A stretch of DNA of 64,000 nt, taken from assembly GCA_023664385.1 (NCBI GenBank), contig JAMPFU010000008.1, positions 38,014 to 102,013 on the forward strand. Reading direction: 5' to 3'. The notes below the pieces were generated by a model. It did not search any database. It had not been told where the DNA came from and worked only from the letters and a program-made list of their open reading frames with translations. This DNA is from Clostridium sp. Lineage in GTDB: Bacteria > Bacillota > Clostridia > Lachnospirales > Lachnospiraceae. Positions 18,703-27,136 of this stretch are shown piece by piece (the stretch's first letter is position 1; each line of letters begins with the position of its first letter). Position numbers and translations under genes: made by a program.

Positions 18703-19644
18703 ATGAATTATATTAATGAGCTTCGTGATGGAGATATGATTTCTGAGGTATATCTTTGCAAATCAAAACAGGATTTAAAAACTAAGGCTGGGAAAAGCTA
18801 TTATTCCCTGAAATTACAGGATCAGACGGGGATGATTGACGCAAAAATATGGGAGCTGAATAATGGCATATCCCATTTTGAGGCAATGGACTACATAAAG
18901 GTTGAGGCGCAGGTTACAACCTTTAATAATGCATTGCAATTAAATGTAAAGCGGGTGCGTGTGGCTGACGAGGGCGAATATGACCCTTCCGATTATATGC
19001 CGTGTACAAGTAAGAACATTGAGGAAATGTACAAGGAGCTGCTTCATATTGTTGACAGTATAACGGAGCCGCATCTCAAAAAGCTGCTCTACATGTTTTT
19101 TGTGGAGGATAAGGAGCTTGCTGAAAAATTTAAAAAACATTCTGCGGCAAAAACAATTCATCACGGCTTTGTGGGAGGCCTTTTGGAGCATTCATTATCT
19201 GTTGCAAAAATATGTGTTTTTTTGTCCGAGCATTATACGGTCTTGAACAGAGATTTGCTTGTGACGGCAGCACTTCTTCATGATATAGGAAAGCTTGAGG
19301 AAATTTCGCCGTTTCCTGAAAATGATTATACGGACGAGGGACAGCTTATCGGTCATATTGTGCTAGGCGCAATTATGGCGGGCAATAAAATCAAGGAGAT
19401 ACCGGGATTTCCCGAAACTCTTGCGGGTGAGCTGAAACACTGTATACTTGCACATCAGGGCGAGCTTGAATATGGTTCACCGAAAAAGCCTGAGATTATT
19501 GAGGCACTTGCCCTTTCCTTTGTTGATAATATGGACGCTAAGATAGAGTCATTTATTGAGGTGCTTCAGGCAAACAAGGATAAGAGTGGCTGGCTTGGAT
19601 ATAATAAGCTATTTGAAGCAAACGTGAGAGTGACGGACGAGTAA
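18703..19644 (+). CDS. yhaM: YhaM-type 3'-5' exoribonuclease (OB fold + HD domain)
   Basis: 313 aa. The N-terminal OB fold (residues 10-90, YYSLKLQDQTGMIDAKIWEL) is followed by an HD phosphohydrolase domain with IHHGFVGGLLEHSLSVAKI, then AALLHDIGKLEE, LIGHIVLGAIM, and HCILAHQGELEYGSPKKPE ending the metal ligands. This matches B. subtilis YhaM, a 3'-5' exonuclease of RNA and ssDNA. GGAGAGAAG precedes the ATG. The stop is 5 bp before rlmD, so the two are probably one transcript. Confidence 0.9.
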   Translation: MNYINELRDGDMISEVYLCKSKQDLKTKAGKSYYSLKLQDQTGMIDAKIWELNNGISHFEAMDYIKVEAQVTTFNNALQLNVKRVRVADEGEYDPSDYMPCTSKNIEEMYKELLHIVDSITEPHLKKLLYMFFVEDKELAEKFKKHSAAKTIHHGFVGGLLEHSLSVAKICVFLSEHYTVLNRDLLVTAALLHDIGKLEEISPFPENDYTDEGQLIGHIVLGAIMAGNKIKEIPGFPETLAGELKHCILAHQGELEYGSPKKPEIIEALALSFVDNMDAKIESFIEVLQANKDKSGWLGYNKLFEANVRVTDE

Positions 19645-19649
19645 AAGTA

Positions 19650-21434
19650 ATGATAAAAAATGATATTTATGAAATAACAATTGATGATATTGGAAATGAC
19701 GGCGAGGGAATCGGGCATGTGCTTGACCGCCAAAACGGACATAGCTTTGCAGTTTTTGTGAAGGATACCGTGATAGGGGATCAGGCACGCATCCGTATTG
19801 TAAAGGCGAAAAAGACATATGCCTACGGAAGACTTGAGGAGCTCATTCTGCCGTCCCACTATAGAACGGAAGCTGTCTGTGACAAGGCAAGGCGCTGTGG
19901 TGGGTGTAGTCTTATGCATATGTCCTACGAAAAGCAGCTTGAATACAAATGGAATAAGGTTAAGTCCTGCCTTGAAAGAATAGGGGGCATCAGCAATGCT
20001 GAAACGATTATGGAGCCTGTCTGTGGGATGGATGCTCCATATTTTTACAGAAATAAAATGCAGCTTCCCGTAGGGAGGGACAAGGACGGAAATATTGTCA
20101 TAGGCTTTTATGCAGGCAGAACCCATGCCATCATCAATCTTGAAAAATGCTATATCGGACATGAGGTGAATGATTATATTATCAGGCATGTAAGAAACTG
20201 GCTGGAGAATGTGGACGGAAGGACTGAGATAGTATACAACGAGGAAAATCATACAGGGCTTGTGCGCCATATCATGACGCGGGTCGGCTTTGCAACAGGC
20301 GAGCTTATGGTTTGCCTTGTGATAAATGCGGATCGTATGCCAAAGGAATATGAGGAGTCATTTGTAGATGCTGTTTGTGCAGCCGTCAAGGAGTATAATG
20401 GTATGCAAAGCGGGCAGGTTGAGTCTGCGGGTAAAGGAATAGATTGTGACGAAGTGACAGAGGGTGATGCACAGGGGAAACAGGTTGACTCTGCAAGTAA
20501 GGAAATGATAGATTGTGGCGAAGTGACAGAATGTGATATGCAGGGGAAACAGGTTGAGCCTGCGAGTAAAGGGATAGATTGTGACGAAGTGGCAGAGCGT
20601 GATACGAAAGGAAAATGGGTTGACTCTGCGGGTAAAGGAATAGATTGTGACGAAGTGACAGAGGGTGGTACGCAGGGGAAACAGGTTGACTCTGCAAGTA
20701 AAGGAATGATAGATTGTGACGAAGCGACAGAGCGTGATATGTCAGGAAAACAGATTAGGCTGGCGAGCATATGCATAAATGTAAACAAAGAAAAGACGAA
20801 TAAAATTTTAGGAGATAAATGTGTAACCCTTTATGGAAGGGATTATATTGAGGATTATATCGGCGACATTTTATTCAGAATTTCGCCCCTTTCCTTTTAT
20901 CAGGTAAATCCTGTTCAGACAAAGGCAATCTATGATAAGGCAATAGAGTACGCTGGGCTTAAAGGCGATGAAACCGTGTGGGATATGTACTGTGGAATTG
21001 GGACCATATCACTTTCTCTTGCAAATAAGGCAAAGAAGGTCTATGGTGTGGAAATTATCCCTGCGGCTATTTGTGATGCGAAAGAAAACGCAAGGATAAA
21101 TCATATAAATAATGTTGAATTTTTCTGTGGAAAAGCTGAGACGGTTGTGCCTGAATTTTATCAGAGGGCAGGCGGCAGTGATGGAAAGCATCCTGACGTT
21201 ATCGTTGTTGACCCGCCAAGAAAGGGTTGTGACGCCGTTCTTTTAGATACGATAGTGTCCATGGCGCCTGACCGTCTTGTATATGTAAGCTGCGACCCTG
21301 CAACTCTTGCAAGGGATGTGAAAGTGCTTTCGGAGAAGGGGTATGGGCTGAGGAAGGCGGCAGTATTTGATGCCTTTTGTCAGAGCGGACACGTGGAGGC
21401 AGTTTGCCTTTTATCACAAAAGGTCCCTGCTTAA
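19650..21434 (+). CDS. rlmD: 23S rRNA (uracil-C5)-methyltransferase RlmD/RumA family, with repeat insertion
   Basis: 594 aa, against about 450 in most relatives. An N-terminal TRAM domain leads to 4Fe-4S cysteines (CDKARRCGGCSLMH and a later EKCYIGHE). The C-terminal SAM domain has MYCGIGTISLSLA, VVDPPRKGCDAVLLD and the catalytic Cys in YVSCDPATLARDV. It methylates U to m5U in 23S rRNA (which position cannot be read). The excess length is a run of five 22-23-residue repeats (residues about 259-370) between the central domain and the methyltransferase domain; the frame is preserved, so the enzyme is probably still made. Confidence 0.9.
   Translation: MIKNDIYEITIDDIGNDGEGIGHVLDRQNGHSFAVFVKDTVIGDQARIRIVKAKKTYAYGRLEELILPSHYRTEAVCDKARRCGGCSLMHMSYEKQLEYKWNKVKSCLERIGGISNAETIMEPVCGMDAPYFYRNKMQLPVGRDKDGNIVIGFYAGRTHAIINLEKCYIGHEVNDYIIRHVRNWLENVDGRTEIVYNEENHTGLVRHIMTRVGFATGELMVCLVINADRMPKEYEESFVDAVCAAVKEYNGMQSGQVESAGKGIDCDEVTEGDAQGKQVDSASKEMIDCGEVTECDMQGKQVEPASKGIDCDEVAERDTKGKWVDSAGKGIDCDEVTEGGTQGKQVDSASKGMIDCDEATERDMSGKQIRLASICINVNKEKTNKILGDKCVTLYGRDYIEDYIGDILFRISPLSFYQVNPVQTKAIYDKAIEYAGLKGDETVWDMYCGIGTISLSLANKAKKVYGVEIIPAAICDAKENARINHINNVEFFCGKAETVVPEFYQRAGGSDGKHPDVIVVDPPRKGCDAVLLDTIVSMAPDRLVYVSCDPATLARDVKVLSEKGYGLRKAAVFDAFCQSGHVEAVCLLSQKVPA
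20424..20759 (+). repeat. five in-frame tandem repeats of 66-69 bp inside rlmD
   Basis: Units start at 20424, 20490, 20559, 20625 and 20691. Each encodes a version of S-A-(G/S)-K-G-(M)-I-D-C-D-E-V-T-E-x-D-x-x-G-K-Q-V-(D/E). Two units are 69 bp because of an extra Met codon. Unit changes are mostly substitutions that keep the frame. The inserted segment is hydrophilic and acidic with a Cys in each copy, likely an exposed loop. Confidence 0.92.
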
Positions 21435-21485
21435 GCCGCTTTCAGGGCGCTTTTGATTAAAATCAGACAAGGAGAAAGAATAGAA

Positions 21486-22313
21486 ATGGAAGACATTAAA
21501 ACCCCATCAAAAGAATTACTTGAGAAATATGAGAAACTGAAGGAGTATCTAAAATCATTGGAAAGTATTGCAGTCGCCTTTTCCAGTGGTGTGGATTCGA
21601 CCTTTTTATTATTTGCAGCAAAGGAAGCCTTAGGAGATAATGTAATAGCAGTAACAGCAAGCTCATGTTCTTTTCCTAAAAGAGAACTGAATGAAGCAAC
21701 AAAATACTGCGAAGAAAATGGAATCAGACATGAGGTCTGTCAGTCAGAGGAACTTGAAATAGAAGGGTTTTCCCATAATCCGAAAAACAGATGCTATCTT
21801 TGTAAGCATGAGCTGTTTGAAAAAATATTAAAAATTGCAGAACAAGAAGGCATCAAAGCTGTTGTAGAAGGCTCTAATCTTGATGATAATGGTGATTACA
21901 GACCGGGACTTCAGGCGGTAGCAGAGCTTGATATAAAGAGTCCACTTAGGCATATAGGTTTTACAAAAGATGAAATAAGAGTATTGTCAAAATACCTGAA
22001 TATTCCTACATGGAACAAACAGTCATTTGCCTGCCTTGCATCAAGATTTGTATATGGTGAAACAATATCAGAAGATAAGCTTTCTATGGTAGATAAGGCA
22101 GAACAGCTATTGCTTGATTTGGGATTTCATCAGGTAAGAGTAAGGATTCATAATACGATTGCAAGAATAGAGATTATGCCCGAGGAGTTTGAGAAGCTGA
22201 TTTCAGAAGAGATAAGGAATCAGATTATAAAAAGCTTTAAGGAATACGGTTTTAGCTATGTGACTATGGATATGATCGGATATAGAACCGGCAGCATGAA
22301 TGAAGTTTTGTAA
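21486..22313 (+). CDS. larE: ATP-dependent sacrificial sulfur transferase LarE family
   Basis: 275 aa. PP-loop ATPase motif in AVAFSSGVDSTFLLFAA (about residues 25-41); cysteines in NRCYLCKHELF and FACLASRF; and a YGETISEDKLSMVDKAEQ segment, as in LarE. LarE adenylates a nicotinate-derived carboxylate and donates sulfur to make the nickel-pincer cofactor of lactate racemase. Three cysteines are visible, which may mean a cluster-bearing rather than sacrificial-Cys subtype. LarB and LarC are not in this window, so the cofactor role is uncertain. AAGGAG lies 10 bases before the ATG; an upstream TTG start is less likely. Confidence 0.88.
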   Translation: MEDIKTPSKELLEKYEKLKEYLKSLESIAVAFSSGVDSTFLLFAAKEALGDNVIAVTASSCSFPKRELNEATKYCEENGIRHEVCQSEELEIEGFSHNPKNRCYLCKHELFEKILKIAEQEGIKAVVEGSNLDDNGDYRPGLQAVAELDIKSPLRHIGFTKDEIRVLSKYLNIPTWNKQSFACLASRFVYGETISEDKLSMVDKAEQLLLDLGFHQVRVRIHNTIARIEIMPEEFEKLISEEIRNQIIKSFKEYGFSYVTMDMIGYRTGSMNEVL

Positions 22314-22334
22314 TAGAAAGAAGTGACTAATAGT

Positions 22335-23363
22335 ATGGATGCTATTGATTATTTGGTGGCTAATAAAAATCTTCCGGACGAAGGTCTGTTGGAGGTATTG
22401 CAAACTGAACAATATGACGAGAAGCTATGTTATCATGCTGACAAGCTGAGAAGAATGATATACGGTGACGAGGTCTATCTACGAGGTCTGATTGAATTTA
22501 CGAACTATTGTAAGAACAATTGTTATTATTGTGGGATTAGATGTGGAAATTCTAATATTTCAAGATATCGTATGACACAAGAAGAAATTATGTCAGCATG
22601 TGAAAACGGGTACAGAATGGGCTTTCGCACTTTTGTACTTCAAGGTGGAGAGGATCCATATTTTACAGATGATAAAATATGTCAAATTGTGTCGGGGATT
22701 AGAAATAAGTTCCCGGATTGTGCAATTACGCTTTCCATAGGAGAAAAAAATAAGGAGAGCTATCAGGCATATTATGATTCCGGGGCAAATCGTTATTTGT
22801 TGCGCCAAGAAAGTGCATCAGAACTGCTATATAGCAAATTGCATCCAAATGATATGAAAATAGAGAACAGGAAAAGATGTCTCTTTGAACTCAAGGATAT
22901 AGGATATCAGGTAGGTGCCGGTTTTATGGTTGGAGCTCCGTTTCAAACAGTAGCGGATATCTTGATGGATTTACGTTTCCTGCAAGAGCTGGATCCTGAT
23001 ATGATAGGAATCGGACCGTTTATCTCACATAAAGATACTATTTTTTGTGAATACGAAAACGGCAGCTTGTCATTAACATTAAGATTAATAGCAATACTGA
23101 GGCTGTTATTTCCACATGCACTGATTCCGGCAACTACTGCGCTTGGAACGATTCATCCCTTGGGAAGAGAATATGGACTTAAAGCTGGGGCTAATGTAGT
23201 TATGCCGAATTTGTCTCCGAAGGAGGTCCGGGAAAAGTATATGTTGTACGATAATAAGATTTGCATTCATGAAGATTCATCAGAGTGTGGAGATTGCACA
23301 CAGAGAAGGGTAAGCAGTGTGGGGTATAAGGTTGTTACGGATATTGGAAATGTTAAGCGATAG
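22335..23363 (+). CDS. hydE: [FeFe] hydrogenase maturase HydE-like radical SAM protein
   Basis: 342 aa. The radical SAM cluster motif C-x3-C-x2-C is in FTNYCKNNCYYCGIRCGN, followed by a GGEDPYF SAM segment, LRQESASELLYSKLHP, a GAGFMVGAPFQTV glycine-rich stretch and ending VGYKVVTDIGNVKR. HydE acts with HydG and HydF to build the H-cluster diiron site, handling a cysteine-bound Fe(CO)2CN synthon. A GTG at 22323 is an alternative start; the ATG at 22335 fits family N termini better. It lies 21 bp after larE, and its stop abuts an SDR remnant, which implies a rearrangement junction. PylB-like relatives are the main alternative. Confidence 0.87.
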   Translation: MDAIDYLVANKNLPDEGLLEVLQTEQYDEKLCYHADKLRRMIYGDEVYLRGLIEFTNYCKNNCYYCGIRCGNSNISRYRMTQEEIMSACENGYRMGFRTFVLQGGEDPYFTDDKICQIVSGIRNKFPDCAITLSIGEKNKESYQAYYDSGANRYLLRQESASELLYSKLHPNDMKIENRKRCLFELKDIGYQVGAGFMVGAPFQTVADILMDLRFLQELDPDMIGIGPFISHKDTIFCEYENGSLSLTLRLIAILRLLFPHALIPATTALGTIHPLGREYGLKAGANVVMPNLSPKEVREKYMLYDNKICIHEDSSECGDCTQRRVSSVGYKVVTDIGNVKR

Positions 23364-23659
23364 ATACTGCGTCCAAGCATGGAGTGATTGGGCTTACTGA
23401 GCATACAGCTTTTATGTATTTGCATAAGGGGATTCGTGTAAATGCAATCTGTCCGGGAGCTATTAAAACGGATATGTCTGCAAACCATGAGCAGGAAAGC
23501 GAGTTTGGCTTTAAGCGAGTTAAGGCGGGTATGGATTCAATTGTACCTTATGGAACTCCAAAGAATATTGCGGATGCAGTTATGTTTATTACAAGTGATG
23601 ATGCATCATTCATTACAGGAGCTTCTCTTGTAGTAGATGGAGGAATTTCATGTAATTAA
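23364..23659 (+). pseudogene. short-chain dehydrogenase remnant (C-terminal about 98 residues)
   Basis: The frame reads TASKHGVIGLTEHTA, then GIRVNAICPGAIKTDM and ITGASLVVDGGISCN, the classical SDR tail from the YxxxK motif to the end. The catalytic Tyr and the whole NAD-binding half are absent: the homology begins exactly after the hydE stop codon. There is no ribosome site or proper start (GTG at 23384 is only the first possible codon). It is a truncated remnant cut at the hydE boundary. Confidence 0.85.
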
Positions 23660-23823
23660 GCAAGCTGACAGATGGTGAGAGAATTGAGCTGCATTCGTTT
23701 TAGTGCTATAAACAGAAGTTATAACTGATAAGAAGATATAGTGATTAGACAGAATAAGTGTGGAATGATACTATTATTGCATAGAAAGCCTACTGAAAAA
23801 GTAGGAGAGCAGGAGGCGCATAG
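23660..23823 (+). promoter_or_regulatory. leader of the LanC-like gene; possible decayed T-box
   Basis: The leader has CAGATGGTGAGAGAATTG, similar to the apical part of T-box stem I, a downstream CTGCATT (a TGC cysteine specifier followed by A would fit), and GTGTGGAATGATAC, a poor match to the T-box GGTGGNACCGCG. A small hairpin CCTAC/GTAGG sits just before the AGGAGG site. The 5' half of a T-box is not visible, since the SDR remnant occupies it. Treat as tentative. Confidence 0.25.
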
Positions 23824-25182
23824 ATGAGTAAAGAGATAAATGGTTATCCCCAAATTAGCATATTTAAAAACTATGATAAGGATAGTTATTTAAATACAGC
23901 ATTGGATGTTTCAAAATGGCTGGACGCAAATACAGTTGAAAAGGAATATGGAAAAGCATGGAAAATTAGTAGTGGTGCAGGTAATAGTGGCGGCGATGAT
24001 TTGGCAGAAAAAATGACAGACCGTAGTATTTATTCAGGAGCTGCCGGGGTTGGATACTTTTACATACAGTTGTATGAGGCAACAGGAAATAAAGGATTTC
24101 TTGAACAGGCAATTGCTGCAGGCGAGTATCTCCTAAACACATTTACCGAAGAGCTTGGAAAGAAGCCTGGAATACATGGCGGTCTTGCAGGTGAGGGATT
24201 ATTTGCAGAGCTTTTATATGAAAAGACCAAAGATATCAAATATCGTGAGTATGCCATAAAGGCAGGAGATACGATATTTGAACAGGCGACTAGGAAAGAT
24301 GACCATTTTGAGTGGGGTGGAATTCCTGATTATATGGGGGATGGAAGCATCGTAGCCTATTGGCTATATCTATATAAGCTTACGAAGGAAGAAAAATATG
24401 TGGAATTTGCGAAAGAATATCTGGACTATATCATTTCTTTTCATACAAAGAAAGAAGATGGAACTGTATTTTGGCGATTCTTTGATATACATGATTATTT
24501 TCCAGAGCTTCCGTCAGGTGGCATTTTGCCGAATTTTGCACATGGAACAGCTGGCATTGTGTATTTACTTACAAAATATTATGAAGCGACAGAAGATAGG
24601 GAATATCTGGAGTTAGCAGAGAATGGTTTTGCCTTTCTTAAAAATATAGCGATTAACAACGGAGATTCTTCTATAGTTCCATATCTCTATTTGGAAAATG
24701 CAAAAGAACCCTTTGATGTATTTTATCTTAGCTTGTGTCATGGTCCGGTAGGAGATGGCATCGTTGCAAAGGAGCTTTATAAGGCGACAGGAAATGAAGA
24801 ATATTTGAAGTTTTATAAACGACTAACAAATGCATTGGAGGACGCAGGCGTAACCTACAAGCGGTCGAAGGGACTTTGGAATGATTGTATATGCTGTGGC
24901 AGTTCCGGAATATTCTTACATTTTATCGATGGATATAAGCTTACCAAAGAAGCTAGGTATCGGGAATTGGCTACACAGATTGCAGATAAATTAATTGGCG
25001 ATGCATATAAGAATGATGAGGGAACACGTTGGTATAATGCTTGGACAAGAGTTATGCCTTGGAATGTGGATGCACATATTGGTCTTTATATGGGAAGCGC
25101 AGGTGCGGCAAGTGCATTGATTTCGTTGTATGGAGTCTTAGAAGGAAAAGAAATCACACAAATATTTGAATTTTTAGATTAA
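23824..25182 (+). CDS. LanC-like protein (alpha-toroid, GxxG repeats)
   Basis: 452 aa. Repeated GxxG helix-start motifs are spread through the protein: YSGAAGVGYF, HGGLAGEGLF, AHGTAGIVYL, CHGPVGDGIV, CCGSSGIFLHF and YMGSAGAASAL. This is the pattern of lanthionine synthetase C-like toroids. The zinc site is recognisable: one Cys in SLCHGPVG near residue 304 and one in NDCICCGSSG near 355-358, but the His that normally follows the second Cys (C-H-G) is Cys here (C-C-G). No lanthipeptide precursor, dehydratase or exporter is nearby. An AGGAGG site precedes the ATG. It is 33 bp upstream of a cysteine synthase-like gene and likely cotranscribed with it. Confidence 0.82.
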   Translation: MSKEINGYPQISIFKNYDKDSYLNTALDVSKWLDANTVEKEYGKAWKISSGAGNSGGDDLAEKMTDRSIYSGAAGVGYFYIQLYEATGNKGFLEQAIAAGEYLLNTFTEELGKKPGIHGGLAGEGLFAELLYEKTKDIKYREYAIKAGDTIFEQATRKDDHFEWGGIPDYMGDGSIVAYWLYLYKLTKEEKYVEFAKEYLDYIISFHTKKEDGTVFWRFFDIHDYFPELPSGGILPNFAHGTAGIVYLLTKYYEATEDREYLELAENGFAFLKNIAINNGDSSIVPYLYLENAKEPFDVFYLSLCHGPVGDGIVAKELYKATGNEEYLKFYKRLTNALEDAGVTYKRSKGLWNDCICCGSSGIFLHFIDGYKLTKEARYRELATQIADKLIGDAYKNDEGTRWYNAWTRVMPWNVDAHIGLYMGSAGAASALISLYGVLEGKEITQIFEFLD

Positions 25183-25215
25183 TAGAAATAAGTACATATT
25201 TAGGAGGAAACAAAA

Positions 25216-26193
25216 ATGGCAAATATTTATAAAAGTATTACAGAGCTGGTAGGACATACACCTCTTTTAGAGTTTGTCAACTTAGAAAAGAAGAATAATT
25301 TGAAAGCACATATTTTAGGTAAGCTTGAGTATTTTAATCCATCAGGCAGTGTAAAGGATAGAGCTGCATTATTAATGTTACAGGCGGCGGAGGAATCTGG
25401 AGAATTAAAGCCGGGACAGACCGTTGTTGAAACAACAAGTGGAAATACAGGAATTGCGCTTGCGGCTTTTTGTGCTGCAACAGGTCATCCGCTTATTATC
25501 TATATGGAGCCTGGTTGTACACCAGAGAGAATTCAGATCATGAAGGCATATGGAACTGATGTGAAGGAGTGTTTTGATGTTCCTGGTGCAAAGGAGGTTG
25601 TGGCTGAGTTTGGATTTCACCCGGTTAAGATTATGGAGTGTGTCGCAAAATATGCTAAGGAAAAGGATTATTACTATGTACAGCAGTTATTTAATGAAAA
25701 TAATCCACTTGCACATTATAAAACTACAGGTCCGGAGCTTGTAGAGGATACAGATGGAAAAATTGACATCGCAGTAATGCTTGTGGGTACAGCGGGAACC
25801 TTGGCTGGTGTTGGAAGCTACCTCCAGGAACATATACATGGAGTTAAGATAGTTGGAGTTCAGCCTACCCCGGATTCACTTTCGTTTGTGCCGGATGCGA
25901 AAGCCAAAATTGATGGCGTAGTCATATTTGATAAGCCTGAAGGATGTACACATCCATTTGTTGTCAGAAGAAATTTCAAGTATGATGAAGTTATCAATGT
26001 AAATGGTGAGGATGCATATGCTGTTGCAAGAGAAGCAGCACAGGCAGAAGGTGTATTCTTAGGAGCATCTGCTGCGGCAGCGCTTACCGCAGCGAAGGAG
26101 TTGGCAGCACGACCAGAGAATGAAGGCAAGAACATCGTTGTTATATTAGCAGATAATGGAATGAAATATTTATCTACAAATATGTATCTTTAA
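25216..26193 (+). CDS. cysteine synthase-like PLP-dependent enzyme
   Basis: 325 aa, fold type II PLP enzyme. The PLP Lys is in NPSGSVKDRAALLML near residue 45; phosphate-binding VETTSGNTGIALAAF; a GTAGTLAGVGSYL glycine loop; and C-terminal VVILADNGMKYLSTNMY. The family makes cysteine from O-acetylserine and sulfide, but the middle (about residues 120-160, with GAKEVVAEFGFHPVKI) differs from CysK, so cystathionine beta-synthase-like or other beta-replacement chemistry is possible. A serine O-acetyltransferase gene that could supply its substrate lies 10 kb away. AGGAGG precedes the ATG. Confidence 0.87.
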   Translation: MANIYKSITELVGHTPLLEFVNLEKKNNLKAHILGKLEYFNPSGSVKDRAALLMLQAAEESGELKPGQTVVETTSGNTGIALAAFCAATGHPLIIYMEPGCTPERIQIMKAYGTDVKECFDVPGAKEVVAEFGFHPVKIMECVAKYAKEKDYYYVQQLFNENNPLAHYKTTGPELVEDTDGKIDIAVMLVGTAGTLAGVGSYLQEHIHGVKIVGVQPTPDSLSFVPDAKAKIDGVVIFDKPEGCTHPFVVRRNFKYDEVINVNGEDAYAVAREAAQAEGVFLGASAAAALTAAKELAARPENEGKNIVVILADNGMKYLSTNMYL

Positions 26194-26368
26194 TTGTCCG
26201 AAAATAAGGGAGGGGCTGCTGTGCCAAAAGCAGTCCCTCCCTTGATATGCGGCTGCTATCATACATGGCAGGAAAATCCTCATATTTTTCTATTGCTAAC
26301 AACGATAAAGATTGCTCGATAAAGAAAATAAAATCCTCTATTTCTTGGTCGTGTTTGGCTTTAATCAT
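26174..26368 (-). pseudogene. small truncated ORF, unknown family
   Basis: A 64-residue frame starts MIKAKHDQEIEDFIFFIEQS and has a GGAG site 8 bases before the ATG. It reads like the amphipathic start of a real soluble protein, but after about 40 residues it runs into the inverse of the cysteine synthase terminator hairpin and gene end, so the 3' part has been lost. It may equally be an unexpressed fragment. Confidence 0.4.
26206..26243 (+). terminator. strong hairpin after the cysteine synthase-like gene
   Basis: AAGGGAGGGGCTGCT and AGCAGTCCCTCCCTT pair as a stem of about 14-15 bp around GTGCCAAA. No T tract follows, so it may be a stem-type terminator, a rho-dependent or stabilising hairpin. 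Confidence 0.6.
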
Positions 26369-26388
26369 AACATATTTCTCCGTATTCA

Positions 26389-26420
26389 AGCTGGTAAATT
26401 CCTATTTGTTACCAGCTTTA
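26389..26420. terminator. bidirectional hairpin
   Basis: AGCTGGTAA and TTACCAGCT form a perfect 9-bp stem with a 10-12-nt loop followed by TTTATTATAT on the plus strand. It sits between the truncated small ORF and the next plus-strand gene. The rest of 26420-26600 shows only AT-rich sequence with no gene. Confidence 0.5.
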
Positions 26421-26620
26421 TTATATAACTGCCTATTGCCTTATGCAATACAAGTCTTATGGGGTATTTCCTTGCAGATGATATAGGTGTGCAGTATAAT
26501 AAAATGTGCAGACATAATATATATTATTTTGAATTGCTGAGGCTTTTGTAGACATTTTCGCATCTTGAAAGCTGTGGATATTTTAGCGTGTTGGCGAGAA
26601 TTTGCTGGGAGGAGAAAAAA

Positions 26621-27136
26621 ATGAAAACATTGCGTGCGAAAGGAGCTTTAATATTAAATTTGGCGTTCTCAGGAGTGCCGGGTGTTATAATAATTCTTTT
26701 AGGCATAAATGCTTTTTGTGAAGGGCATATAGATGAGGGGATATGGTTTGTATTTGTTTCAATGTTGTTTGTTTTAGTGGGGCTTTTTGCAGGCTTAAGA
26801 ATTTATTGTACCCATTGGATTCAATATGGGGATGGCAAAGTTGTCATAAGGCGTGTCAGCAAAGACCGTATAAATGGCAGACCCATAGGGAAATGGAAAA
26901 ACAGAGAAGATACATTTTTGCTTGAGGAAATAGATGCATATGGGTTGTCATGGCAGGTTTTAGGTTATTATGTGGAATATCATCGCAGCAGTGGCGGTTC
27001 TCTTACAACGGAGTATTTTTTTCAGTTGAAAAATGGGAAAAGAATCGGGTATGAGATTGTATATTACACACGCAAAGAGGAGAAAGAATTTTTGCGTTAC
27101 ATATATGAAAAAACAGGAATTGAATTTCAGAAATAG
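26621..27136 (+). CDS. small membrane protein with two N-terminal transmembrane segments
   Basis: 171 aa. Two hydrophobic segments (about residues 10-32 and 42-62: LILNLAFSGVPGVIIILL and WFVFVSMLFVLVGLFAGL) are followed by a cytosolic-looking domain of about 105 residues rich in beta strands and aromatics, reminiscent of bacterial PH-like or YdbT-type domains. The family was not recognised. GGGAGGAG 8 bases upstream chooses the ATG at 26621. No cotranscribed neighbour is evident. Confidence 0.6.
   Translation: MKTLRAKGALILNLAFSGVPGVIIILLGINAFCEGHIDEGIWFVFVSMLFVLVGLFAGLRIYCTHWIQYGDGKVVIRRVSKDRINGRPIGKWKNREDTFLLEEIDAYGLSWQVLGYYVEYHRSSGGSLTTEYFFQLKNGKRIGYEIVYYTRKEEKEFLRYIYEKTGIEFQK

Noticed and set aside
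20424..20759. Possible CRISPR array
   Set aside because: The units are contiguous coding repeats without spacers; the same holds for 52387-52602.
20249..20788. Minus-strand ORFs with repeated Ser/Pro/His motifs opposite rlmD
   Set aside because: They merely read the tandem repeat on the other strand; the plus frame carries the enzyme.
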